Positions 5,841-11,640 of a stretch of DNA of 11,640 nt are shown here, piece by piece; within the stretch, counting starts at the first letter, position 1, and the number at the start of each line of letters is the position of its first letter. Source of the DNA: Candidatus Thioglobus sp. (GTDB taxonomy: Bacteria > Pseudomonadota > Gammaproteobacteria > PS1 > Pseudothioglobaceae); the NCBI GenBank assembly GCA_015163925.1, contig JAAOIF010000013.1:1-11640 (forward strand). Reading direction: 5' to 3'. The translations under genes were made by a program, and so were the position numbers. Under the pieces are notes generated by a model that ran no database searches, had not been told where the DNA came from, and worked only from the letters and a program-made list of their open reading frames with translations.

Positions 5841-8360
5841 ATGCAATTAGACACTTTCAAAGGCAAATATCAGGCTTTGCAAAATTCATTAAAACAAGAA
5901 TTTTTGCAAGACACAAACGCCACCGAACGCTTAGTAATCAAGCGTTCTGAGGGAATTGACGAATTACTAACTGAGGCTTGGCGAGAATTTTCTATGCCTA
6001 AAACCCTTTGTTTAATTGCCGTTGGCGGCTACGGCAGGGGGGAATTGCATTTTTATTCTGATATTGATTTGCTGATTTTAATTCCAAATAAAAGTCATAA
6101 TATTCACAAAAAGCACATTGCAAAATTCCTCACTTTTCTCTGGGACATCGGGCTGGAAGTGGGGCATGCGAGCAGAGATTTGTATGATTGCGAGGCGGAA
6201 ATTAGCGATTTGAGCGTTGTTACAAATCTGTTGGAATCCAGATTTTTGCTTGGTGAAAAACAAGCATTTTTAAAAATGCAAGAGCTGATTAAAACCGGTT
6301 TTTGGTCGTCTCAATCGTTTTTAGTCGGCAAGCAAAAAGAGCAAAAAAATCGGCATCTAAAGTATAAAAATAGTGCTTATATTTTAGAGCCTAATCTGAA
6401 GGAAAGTCCAGGCGGGCTAAGGGATATTCACACTGTTGCTTGGGTGGCGAAGTGGTATTTTGAGGTGAATACTTTGGCTGATTTAGTGGATAAAAATTAC
6501 CTCAGCAAGCGCGAATATAATTCTCTAAAACAGGCTCAATTATTTTTATGGAAATTGCGTTTTGGCTTGCATATTTTGAGCAATCGGCGGGAAGATAGAA
6601 TCGCATTTCAGCATCAAAAACAGCTGGCTAAAATGCTCAAATACACTGATGGCAAGGTGATGGCGGTTGAAAAATTGATGAAAGATTATTATCAAAGTGT
6701 TACTAAAGTGGCACTTTTGAATGATATTTTATTGCAATTATTGGAAGACCGAGTGCTGAATACGCAAAGCCTAAATGAGCGTTTTGTGATTAATTATGGC
6801 TATTTGCAAATTACTAAAAGCCAAGTTTTTAAGCGGCAGCCAGCGGCTTTTATGGAGATTTTTTTGCTGCTTGCTAAACATAATTATGTTCGTGGAATTG
6901 GCGTGAAAACGCTAAGGCAAATGCAAAATGATAAAAATATTATTGATGAAAATTATCACAAAAAACCTGAGAATAATATACTTTTCCTTGAACTGTTACA
7001 GCAGCCTCGGGGCGTTAATAATGCGTTAATGCTTATGAATCGCTACGGTATTTTGGAGCGTTATATCCCTGCTTTTGGGCATATTATGGGGCTGATGCAA
7101 TACGATTTGTTCCATGCTTATACGGTGGATCAGCATACTTTATTTGTGATTCGGAATCTGCGGCGGTTTTTTGTGAGTGAATTTGCTAAGGAATTTGAGC
7201 TTTGTAGCAAAATTGCTAAAACCATTAATAAGCCAGAACTGTTACTGCTGGCGGGTTTGTTCCATGATATTGGCAAAGGTCGGGGCGGAAATCATGCTGA
7301 TTTGGGTGCTGTGGATGCATTTGATTTTTGCCGCCAGCATCAGCTGAAAACGCCTGATGCTACTTTGGTTTCAGACTTAGTCAGGCAGCATTTATTGATG
7401 TCGGAAACTGCGCAAAAGCAAGATTTGCAAGAACCGGAAGTGATTAAGAAATTTGCTAAAACGGTCAAATCTGTTGAGTTTTTAGAGTATTTATATCTGC
7501 TTACTGTCGCCGATATCCGCGCTACGAAAGCGGATTTGTGGAATGATTGGAAAGATGCTTTGCTGAAAAAATTGTTTTTTGCAACTAAGGCATATTTGGC
7601 TGATTCTGATTCTGCGCCGATAGATTCGTGGCAAAAAATTGATGAAAATAAGCAAGAATTATCAGCAAAAATGCTCTCTAATGGCTATGAAAATCAGCAA
7701 ATAAACCAAGTGCTTGATACCTTGCCGCAGGATTATTTTTTGCGTTATGAGCTGAGTGATATGCTCTGGCATCTGCCGTTAGTAATGGAATATACTGATA
7801 AGAAAATCAGCATTTTTTCGCGTTTTTCCAAGCAAAATGTGGTTGATATTTTCATCCACTGTGACGATTCAAAAGGCCTGTTTTTTAAATTAGTAAGTAT
7901 CATTGAAAAGCTTAATTTGAACATTGTTGACGCCAAAATATTGACCAGTAAAAATCAAAAAGCTTACAATACTATTAGCGTTTTGCCGGATAAATTATTA
8001 CAACAAATTAACATTTCTAAAGTGTTAGAAAGTAAGTTTTCGCAAATGGATATGAGTGCCAAAAAAACCAGTATTAAAGCGGCTCACAGGCATTTTGACC
8101 ATCAGCCAATAGACATTATTTTTACCAATAATACAAAATTAAAACTAACTAAAATGCAGATAAATATGCTTGATAAACAAGGCTTATTATCAAATATTTC
8201 GTATATTTTTTATAAGCTAAATATTCGCCTGATTACCGCCAGAATCACCACTACGGGCGAGCGAGCGGAGGATATTTTCTTTATCAGTAATGCCACTAAA
8301 CGCCCGCTGACTTCGCCCCAGCAGAATGCTTTAAAATCTATGTTGGCAGAAAAACTTTAA
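5841..8360 (+). CDS. glnD: Bifunctional uridylyltransferase/uridylyl-removing enzyme (PII sensor) GlnD
   Basis: An 839-residue nitrogen sensor that uridylylates PII proteins (GlnB/GlnK) when glutamine is low and deuridylylates them when it is high. Domains in order: N-terminal nucleotidyltransferase with GGYGRGEL (62-69) and the catalytic pair SDID (73-76); the helical NT-associated region with PNLKESPGGLRDIH; an HD hydrolase domain with FHDIGKGRGGNHADLG (H475, D476) for UMP removal; and two C-terminal ACT domains (about 667-735, with the start VVDIFIHCDDSKGLFFKL, and about 768-839, with KQGLLSNISYIF). All catalytic motifs are intact and the length is close to E. coli (890). No Shine-Dalgarno is seen in the 32-bp gap from gltX. 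Pairing with gltX links tRNA-Glu charging with nitrogen sensing; functional coupling is inference. Confidence 0.97.
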   Translation: MQLDTFKGKYQALQNSLKQEFLQDTNATERLVIKRSEGIDELLTEAWREFSMPKTLCLIAVGGYGRGELHFYSDIDLLILIPNKSHNIHKKHIAKFLTFLWDIGLEVGHASRDLYDCEAEISDLSVVTNLLESRFLLGEKQAFLKMQELIKTGFWSSQSFLVGKQKEQKNRHLKYKNSAYILEPNLKESPGGLRDIHTVAWVAKWYFEVNTLADLVDKNYLSKREYNSLKQAQLFLWKLRFGLHILSNRREDRIAFQHQKQLAKMLKYTDGKVMAVEKLMKDYYQSVTKVALLNDILLQLLEDRVLNTQSLNERFVINYGYLQITKSQVFKRQPAAFMEIFLLLAKHNYVRGIGVKTLRQMQNDKNIIDENYHKKPENNILFLELLQQPRGVNNALMLMNRYGILERYIPAFGHIMGLMQYDLFHAYTVDQHTLFVIRNLRRFFVSEFAKEFELCSKIAKTINKPELLLLAGLFHDIGKGRGGNHADLGAVDAFDFCRQHQLKTPDATLVSDLVRQHLLMSETAQKQDLQEPEVIKKFAKTVKSVEFLEYLYLLTVADIRATKADLWNDWKDALLKKLFFATKAYLADSDSAPIDSWQKIDENKQELSAKMLSNGYENQQINQVLDTLPQDYFLRYELSDMLWHLPLVMEYTDKKISIFSRFSKQNVVDIFIHCDDSKGLFFKLVSIIEKLNLNIVDAKILTSKNQKAYNTISVLPDKLLQQINISKVLESKFSQMDMSAKKTSIKAAHRHFDHQPIDIIFTNNTKLKLTKMQINMLDKQGLLSNISYIFYKLNIRLITARITTTGERAEDIFFISNATKRPLTSPQQNALKSMLAEKL

Positions 8361-8387
8361 AAATAAACTCCAATTCCATTAAATAAT

Positions 8388-8396
8388 TGTTATAAT
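8388..8396 (+). promoter_or_regulatory. Extended -10 promoter for trxA (TGTTATAAT)
   Basis: A perfect TATAAT (8391-8396) is preceded by TGT, giving the TGn extended -10 element; the -35 position has no match (CTCCAA), as expected for such promoters. It lies in the 117-bp gap between glnD and trxA and predicts a leader of about 75 nt. The leader contains a small 4-bp hairpin (ACAG/CTGT around 8409-8421) and the 10-bp tandem repeats. trxA (and probably rho) can therefore be transcribed separately from glnD. Confidence 0.6.
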
Positions 8397-8450
8397 TTGC
8401 CAAAATGCAACAGTTCTGCTGTATTACTTCTCTTTTCAAATCAATATTAT

Positions 8451-8477
8451 CTAATTTTTCCTAATTTTTCCTAATTT
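8451..8477 (+). repeat. 2.7 copies of a 10-bp tandem repeat abutting the trxA start codon
   Basis: CTAATTTTTC at 8451-8460 and again at 8461-8470, then the first seven bases CTAATTT at 8471-8477, immediately followed by the trxA ATG. The array is pyrimidine/AT-rich and leaves no Shine-Dalgarno upstream of the gene. Confidence 0.93.
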
Positions 8478-8804
8478 ATGAACGATAAAATTAAAGTAGT
8501 AACGGACGCTTCTTTTGAGGCAGATGTGGTTGATTCTCCGGCAGTGGTTTTAGTGGATTTTTGGGCGCCCTGGTGCGGACCCTGCAAGGCATTATCGCCA
8601 GTGTTAGATGAGATTGCTGATGAATATTCTGGCAAAATTGTGGTGGCAAAAGTCAATGTTGATGAAAATGACCAAACCCCACCAAAATACGGAGTTCGCG
8701 GCATTCCAATGTTATTATTATTCAAAAATGGCGCAGTGGAAGCCACCAAAATGGGCGCATTGAGCAAGGCAGAATTAAGCACTTTTATTGACACATATAT
8801 TTAA
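8478..8804 (+). CDS. trxA: Thioredoxin 1
   Basis: A 108-residue cytosolic disulfide reductase, the standard TrxA length. The redox motif is [10 protein letters not shown] (C33, C36), with the buried D27 and the cis-proline P77 in [14 protein letters not shown]. The residue before the LLL run is Met, where E. coli has Thr (GIPTLLL). The C-terminal helix carries [12 protein letters not shown]. The start is set by the family and by the 10-bp repeat array that ends at the ATG; there is no Shine-Dalgarno. trxA immediately upstream of rho is the arrangement known in E. coli and many other gammaproteobacteria, which supports vertical inheritance of this pair. Confidence 0.97.
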   Translation: MNDKIKVVTDASFEADVVDSPAVVLVDFWAPWCGPCKALSPVLDEIADEYSGKIVVAKVNVDENDQTPPKYGVRGIPMLLLFKNGAVEATKMGALSKAELSTFIDTYI

Positions 8805-8828
8805 AAAACTCAAAAAAAACTAAAAACT
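8804..8828 (+). repeat. Three AAAAACT copies after the trxA stop
   Basis: AAAAACT occurs at 8804-8810, 8815-8821 and 8822-8828; the last two are directly tandem (7-bp period). It starts on the last base of the trxA stop codon, in the 105-bp trxA-rho gap. In this A-rich context chance is a real alternative. Confidence 0.6.
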
Positions 8829-8847
8829 TACTTAAATAAAAACAATC

Positions 8848-8883
8848 TATTTCCGCAAGGAATACCCGCCGCAAAGGCTTTTT
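8848..8883 (+). promoter_or_regulatory. Possible structured leader of rho (GNRA-capped hairpin plus small GC hairpin and T run)
   Basis: In the trxA-rho gap, TTCC (8851-8854), GCAA (8855-8858) and GGAA (8859-8862) form a 4-bp stem closed by C-G over a GNRA tetraloop. It can be extended by two pairs (8848-8849 with 8863-8864) past a bulged T. Directly after it, GCC (8868-8870) and GGC (8876-8878) flank GCAAA and are followed by five Ts. Each stem is short, so a terminator is not established. E. coli rho is known to be autoregulated by attenuation in its leader, so a regulatory role is plausible but inferred. A weak GGA (8901-8903) serves as Shine-Dalgarno. Confidence 0.35.
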
Positions 8884-8909
8884 ACACAATTAAATCATCT
8901 GGAAAATTT

Positions 8910-10172
8910 ATGAAACTATCCGAACTGAAACGCTCCACACCTGCTGAATTATTAGAATTAGCACAATCTTTAAAAATTGAAAATATTGCACGAGCCAAAA
9001 AACAAACTCTGATTTTCGCCATTCTCAAAGCAAAATCGGCAAATGACGAAGAAGTATTAGGCGATGGAACTTTGGATACATTGCAAGAGGGCTATGGTTT
9101 TTTGCGCTCAGCCGATGATTCTTATGTCTCCGGACCGGATGATATTTATGTCTCACCAAACCAAATTCGGCGTTTTAATTTATCAACTGGCGATTTGGTC
9201 ACCGGCAAAATTCGTGCCCCTAAAAAGGGTGAAAAATACTTTGCTTTGGTTAAAGTTTCAGAGGTAAATGGCGAGGATCCGGACAATGTTAGAAACCGAA
9301 TTCCCTTCGCCTCACTCACCCCGTTGCACCCGAATGAGCGGATGAATTTGGAGATTGGAAACGGTGGCACAGAGGACATTACCACCAGAGTGATTGACTT
9401 AGTAGCGCCTTTCGGCAAGGGGCAAAGGGGCTTGTTAGTAGCGCCGCCGAAGGCTGGAAAAACTATGATTATGCAAAATGTTGCCACCTCAATTGCCCGT
9501 AATCACCCTGAATGCGAGCTGATTGTTTTGCTGATTGATGAGCGCCCGGAAGAGGTAACTGAAATGGAGCGAACCGTGCGTGGCGAGGTGATTTCTTCCA
9601 CTTTTGACGAGCCAGCAAAACGCCATGTTCAAGTGGCTGAAATGGTAATTGCTAAGGCTAAAAGACGCGCCGAGCAAGGCAAAGATGTGGTGATTTTGTT
9701 GGATTCAATTACCCGTCTGGCGCGGGCTTACAACACCATTGCCCCGTCTTCTGGCAAGGTGCTGACCGGCGGCGTGGATGCAAATGCCTTGCAGCGGCCG
9801 AAGCGTTTTTTTGGTGCGGCGCGGAATATTGAAAACGGCGGCAGCATTACCATTATTGCCACAGCTTTGGTTGATACTGGCTCAAAAATGGACGAAGTGA
9901 TTTATCAGGAATTTAAGGGAACAGGCAATATGGAATTGCATCTGGAGCGGCGTTTGAGTGAGAAGCGAATTTTTCCAGCCATCAATATTAATGCCTCTGG
10001 AACGCGGCGTGAGGAGCTAATTACTAATGAAAATGAATTGAAGAAAATGTGGATTTTGCGTAAAATTCTGCATCCGATGGACACTGTTGAAGCGGCAGAA
10101 TTTTTGATTGACCGGCTGAAACTCAGCAAAACTAATGATGAATTTTTTGCCTCAATGTCGCAAAAGAAATAG
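8910..10172 (+). CDS. rho: Transcription termination factor Rho
   Basis: A 420-residue hexameric RNA-dependent ATPase/helicase that ends transcription at Rho-dependent sites; E. coli Rho is 419 residues and the alignment appears gap-poor. The N-terminal Rho domain ([18 protein letters not shown]) leads into the cold-shock-like primary RNA site with EGYGFLRS (60-67). Walker A is PPKAGKTM with K184. The catalytic E211 lies in LLIDERPEE and Walker B is [10 protein letters not shown] with D265. The Q-loop is [12 protein letters not shown] (about 280-291), and the R-loop/arginine-finger region lies around [17 protein letters not shown]. No insertion in the RNA-binding domain is seen. It follows trxA by 105 bp and precedes lptF by 33 bp. 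No terminator is seen after it. Confidence 0.98.
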   Translation: MKLSELKRSTPAELLELAQSLKIENIARAKKQTLIFAILKAKSANDEEVLGDGTLDTLQEGYGFLRSADDSYVSGPDDIYVSPNQIRRFNLSTGDLVTGKIRAPKKGEKYFALVKVSEVNGEDPDNVRNRIPFASLTPLHPNERMNLEIGNGGTEDITTRVIDLVAPFGKGQRGLLVAPPKAGKTMIMQNVATSIARNHPECELIVLLIDERPEEVTEMERTVRGEVISSTFDEPAKRHVQVAEMVIAKAKRRAEQGKDVVILLDSITRLARAYNTIAPSSGKVLTGGVDANALQRPKRFFGAARNIENGGSITIIATALVDTGSKMDEVIYQEFKGTGNMELHLERRLSEKRIFPAININASGTRREELITNENELKKMWILRKILHPMDTVEAAEFLIDRLKLSKTNDEFFASMSQKK

Positions 10173-10181
10173 TCTTAAAAG

Positions 10182-10200
10182 CCCAAAAAATCCCAAAAAA
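10182..10200 (+). repeat. 10-bp tandem repeat in the lptF leader
   Basis: CCCAAAAAA at 10182-10190 and again at 10192-10200 (period 10 bp), followed by a partial third unit CCAAA at 10201-10205 that abuts the GTG at 10206. It occupies most of the 33-bp rho-lptF gap and offers no Shine-Dalgarno. Confidence 0.8.
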
Positions 10201-10205
10201 CCAAA

Positions 10206-11087
10206 GTGGAAATGCAAACTCAATCTGCTTTCAGACAAGCCCTCAACCCGATAAATAGTATTATTGCCAAATATTTAATGCGCAATGTTTTGCTGCTGCT
10301 GCTGGCTGTTTTTTTGGTGATTGCTTTGGTGATATTTGGAAATCAGTTAGTTTTGGTCTTCAAAGAAAGCCTCAAAGCGGGCATTCCCATCGCGGATTTA
10401 TTTCCACTTATTAGCTTTAAAATGATTAGAGATATTCCGCTAATTTTGTCATTAGCGCTGTTTTTGGCGATTATTTTGGCGTTAAGCAAATTGGGCAAAA
10501 ACTCCGAAATAATTGTTATGAACTCTATGGGCATTGGCGATAAGCACTTTTTTGTTTTTATTGTGCCGGTGGTAATGGGGATTTTTGTGCTGATTTTATT
10601 TTTAACTACGATTGCGGTGCCGTGGTCAAAAGAGCAGCGCAGTTTGATTATGCAGCGGAGTGAAAATGCCTCAGAATTTTCATTCATCAAGCAAGGCGAA
10701 TTTCAAAGTTTTAAAGATGGCGAAATTGTTTTTTACAGCTCAAAAGTTAAAGCCGGCGAGCATGCAAATGAGCAAGAAATGGAATCAATTTTTATCTATG
10801 CGCTAATCAACGAAAAACCCATTATCACCTTAGCAAAACAAGCACAAAAATACACCGATTCAGCCACTAAAAGCGTGTATTTACGCCTGAAAGATGGCAG
10901 CCGTTATCATGGTTTTCCGGGCGCTGAAAACAAAAAAGTTTTGCAATTTGACGAATACGATTTGCAAATTATTGATGGTTCAAAGCAGCAATTTATTAGT
11001 AATTATAATAAGATTGAAGGGCGCTCAACATTTGCCCTAATCGGCGCTGACGGACTGGCATGCCGATGCTCAAGATTTTGGCGCTGA
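10206..11087 (+). CDS. lptF: LPS export ABC transporter permease LptF, C-terminally truncated
   Basis: LptF with LptG forms the inner-membrane core of the LptB2FG exporter that extracts LPS and passes it to LptC. The 293-residue frame shows the N-terminal half clearly: IIAKYLMR, TM1 at about 27-49, TM2 at about 64-95, the LSKLGKNSEIIVMNSMGIGD coupling-helix region, TM3 at about 116-139, and the periplasmic jellyroll (about 155-275). LptF-like sequence ends near residue 275. The last 15 or so codons (ALIGADGLACRCSRFWR) look random, and the three C-terminal TM helices, some 80-90 residues, are absent. No other frame supplies them; an ftsQ-like gene begins instead. The protein would probably not function as it stands. 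The start is GTG (10206) or ATG (10212). lptG is not seen. Confidence 0.85.
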   Translation: MEMQTQSAFRQALNPINSIIAKYLMRNVLLLLLAVFLVIALVIFGNQLVLVFKESLKAGIPIADLFPLISFKMIRDIPLILSLALFLAIILALSKLGKNSEIIVMNSMGIGDKHFFVFIVPVVMGIFVLILFLTTIAVPWSKEQRSLIMQRSENASEFSFIKQGEFQSFKDGEIVFYSSKVKAGEHANEQEMESIFIYALINEKPIITLAKQAQKYTDSATKSVYLRLKDGSRYHGFPGAENKKVLQFDEYDLQIIDGSKQQFISNYNKIEGRSTFALIGADGLACRCSRFWR

Positions 11088-11593
11088 TTTTAACGCTTGG
11101 ACTGATTATTTTTGGGCTGTTAAAATCCAATCAGGCTGACTTTTTGAAAGTTGATATTCGTTGGGAAATTGATAAAAATTTGCCGGTCGGGCAAGCCCTT
11201 TTAGCAAGCAAAATTCAGCCGCTAATTACTGGTAAATATCAGTTGGATTTGCAAGATATAAAATCGGTATTAGAGCTTGAGCCGTGGGTGCAAACTGCGC
11301 ATATAAATCGCTTGTTTTGGAATACGCTAAAAATCAAAATCACCCCGCAAACAGTGGCGATGCGCTGGGAAAATGTTAATTGTAAAAGCAAAAAATCAAC
11401 ACTTTGCAAAGGCTATATTTCCACGAAAGGGGAGCTGTTTTTGCCGCAAAAATTCATCAAATCTGATGCTATTTTAGCACTCTCAAAGTGGGATGAAAAT
11501 CTTGCAAAAAAGCTTTATCAAGACTTTCAAAACTACCCGATGGCAAGGGAAAATTCCCCGATTCTGCTCCAAATTATCCGGTTTTATGGCTGA
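11060..11593 (+). CDS. ftsQ: FtsQ-like cell division protein, early stop
   Basis: A 177-residue frame with one N-terminal TM helix (about 4-20, KILALILTLGLIIFGLL), then a POTRA-like domain. The visible FtsQ features are LQDIKSVLELEPWVQTAHIN (about 74-93), the basic 'RLFWNTLKIKI' strand (E. coli: RKQWPDELKIHL), 'TPQTVAMRW' (E. coli: EYVPIARW) and 'GYISTKGELFLP' (E. coli: VDAEGNTFSVP). FtsQ links early and late divisome proteins through FtsB/FtsL. Family members have about 240-280 residues; here the second half of the beta domain (the 'W.L.L.NG....LG' part) is missing because TGA occurs at 11591. The N-terminus lacks most of the usual cytoplasmic tail. It overlaps the truncated lptF by 28 bp and is outside the usual ddl-ftsQ-ftsA setting. 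Identification rests on patterns, so it is moderately sure. Confidence 0.72.
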   Translation: MPMLKILALILTLGLIIFGLLKSNQADFLKVDIRWEIDKNLPVGQALLASKIQPLITGKYQLDLQDIKSVLELEPWVQTAHINRLFWNTLKIKITPQTVAMRWENVNCKSKKSTLCKGYISTKGELFLPQKFIKSDAILALSKWDENLAKKLYQDFQNYPMARENSPILLQIIRFYG

Positions 11594-11640
11594 TTAAAGG
11601 CAAGCAGCAAGTGCCATGGGGGCGGCGAATCCAGCTGAAT
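11497..11640 (+). other. Open -1 frame overlapping and following the ftsQ stop, running off the window
   Basis: In the -1 frame relative to ftsQ, the codons from 11497 (after TGA at 11494-11496) to the edge have no stop: 48 codons that include APNYPVLWLIKGKQQ and end in VPWGRRIQLN. The composition looks protein-like, but I do not recognise it as a family. It could be the rest of ftsQ after a frameshift, another gene joined at a breakpoint, or chance. Confidence 0.4.
11506..11512 (+). other. A AAA AAG heptamer in frame within ftsQ (potential -1 slip site or homopolymer indel)
   Basis: Codons GCA AAA AAG (11504-11512) place the heptamer A_AAA_AAG in the phase used for -1 ribosomal frameshifting in E. 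coli dnaX. It lies inside the overlap between the ftsQ frame and the open -1 frame. The same A6 run is a common place for sequencing indels. No strong downstream stem-loop or upstream Shine-Dalgarno stimulator was seen. Confidence 0.45.

Noticed and set aside
8409..8440. ACAG/CTGT hairpin followed by a pyrimidine run as a glnD terminator
   Set aside because: Only 4 bp of stem, and it lies downstream of the trxA extended -10, so it would be in the trxA leader; too weak to call.
8788..8793. Perfect TTGACA near the end of trxA as a rho promoter -35
   Set aside because: No acceptable -10 at 16-18 bp downstream; the bases there are A-runs without TATAAT resemblance.
8471..8794. 107-codon minus-strand open frame covering trxA
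   Set aside because: Exact antisense of trxA with low-complexity Ser/Thr/Ala; no motif or start signal.
9146..9487. 113-codon minus-strand open frame inside rho
   Set aside because: Antisense of a highly conserved region of Rho; no independent coding evidence.
11062..11139. Alternative frame through the start of ftsQ (ADAQDFGADFNAW...) as the missing end of LptF
   Set aside because: It has no hydrophobic TM helices as LptF requires; it is the shifted reading of the FtsQ transmembrane codons.

Overview
The window looks like a chromosomal stretch of an AT-rich gammaproteobacterium. The evidence is the set of housekeeping families (RodA, MltB, PBP5-type DacA, E. coli-type zinc GluRS, GlnD, the trxA-rho pair, LptF, FtsQ). 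The Rho P-loop lysine and Walker B aspartate even fall at E. coli numbering (K184, D265). I cannot name the genus from sequence alone. No tRNA, rRNA, insertion sequence, CRISPR array, phage gene or origin is visible.

Left part, minus strand (1-3824): a compact envelope operon reading right to left. It runs from a small Mth938/DUF498-fold protein, through rodA (joined by an ATGA overlap), mltB and dacA, to the start of a class IV aminotransferase (probably D-amino acid transaminase) cut by the window edge. The theme is peptidoglycan: RodA polymerises glycan, MltB cleaves it, DacA trims the pentapeptide and Dat makes D-amino acids. mrdA (PBP2), the usual partner of rodA, is not here.

The divergent intergenic region (3825-3936) carries a perfect TATAAT for the minus operon and an unusual tandem 12-bp repeat just upstream of it.

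Right part, plus strand (3937-11640): a Sel1-repeat protein, gltX and glnD (glutamate and nitrogen status); then trxA, behind its own extended -10 promoter, followed by rho; then a C-terminally truncated lptF overlapping an ftsQ-like gene that itself stops early. Both the lptF/ftsQ join and the early ftsQ stop look abnormal. They suggest a rearrangement, decay, or assembly or indel errors at this end.

The oddest small-scale pattern is a series of short tandem duplications (7-15 bp period) at gene boundaries: the end of sel1, the leaders of gltX, trxA and lptF, the trxA-rho gap and the promoter of the minus operon. In gltX and trxA the duplication abuts the ATG, where a Shine-Dalgarno sequence would normally lie. 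Most genes here lack a clear Shine-Dalgarno; mltB is the exception. No obviously new multi-gene system is present.
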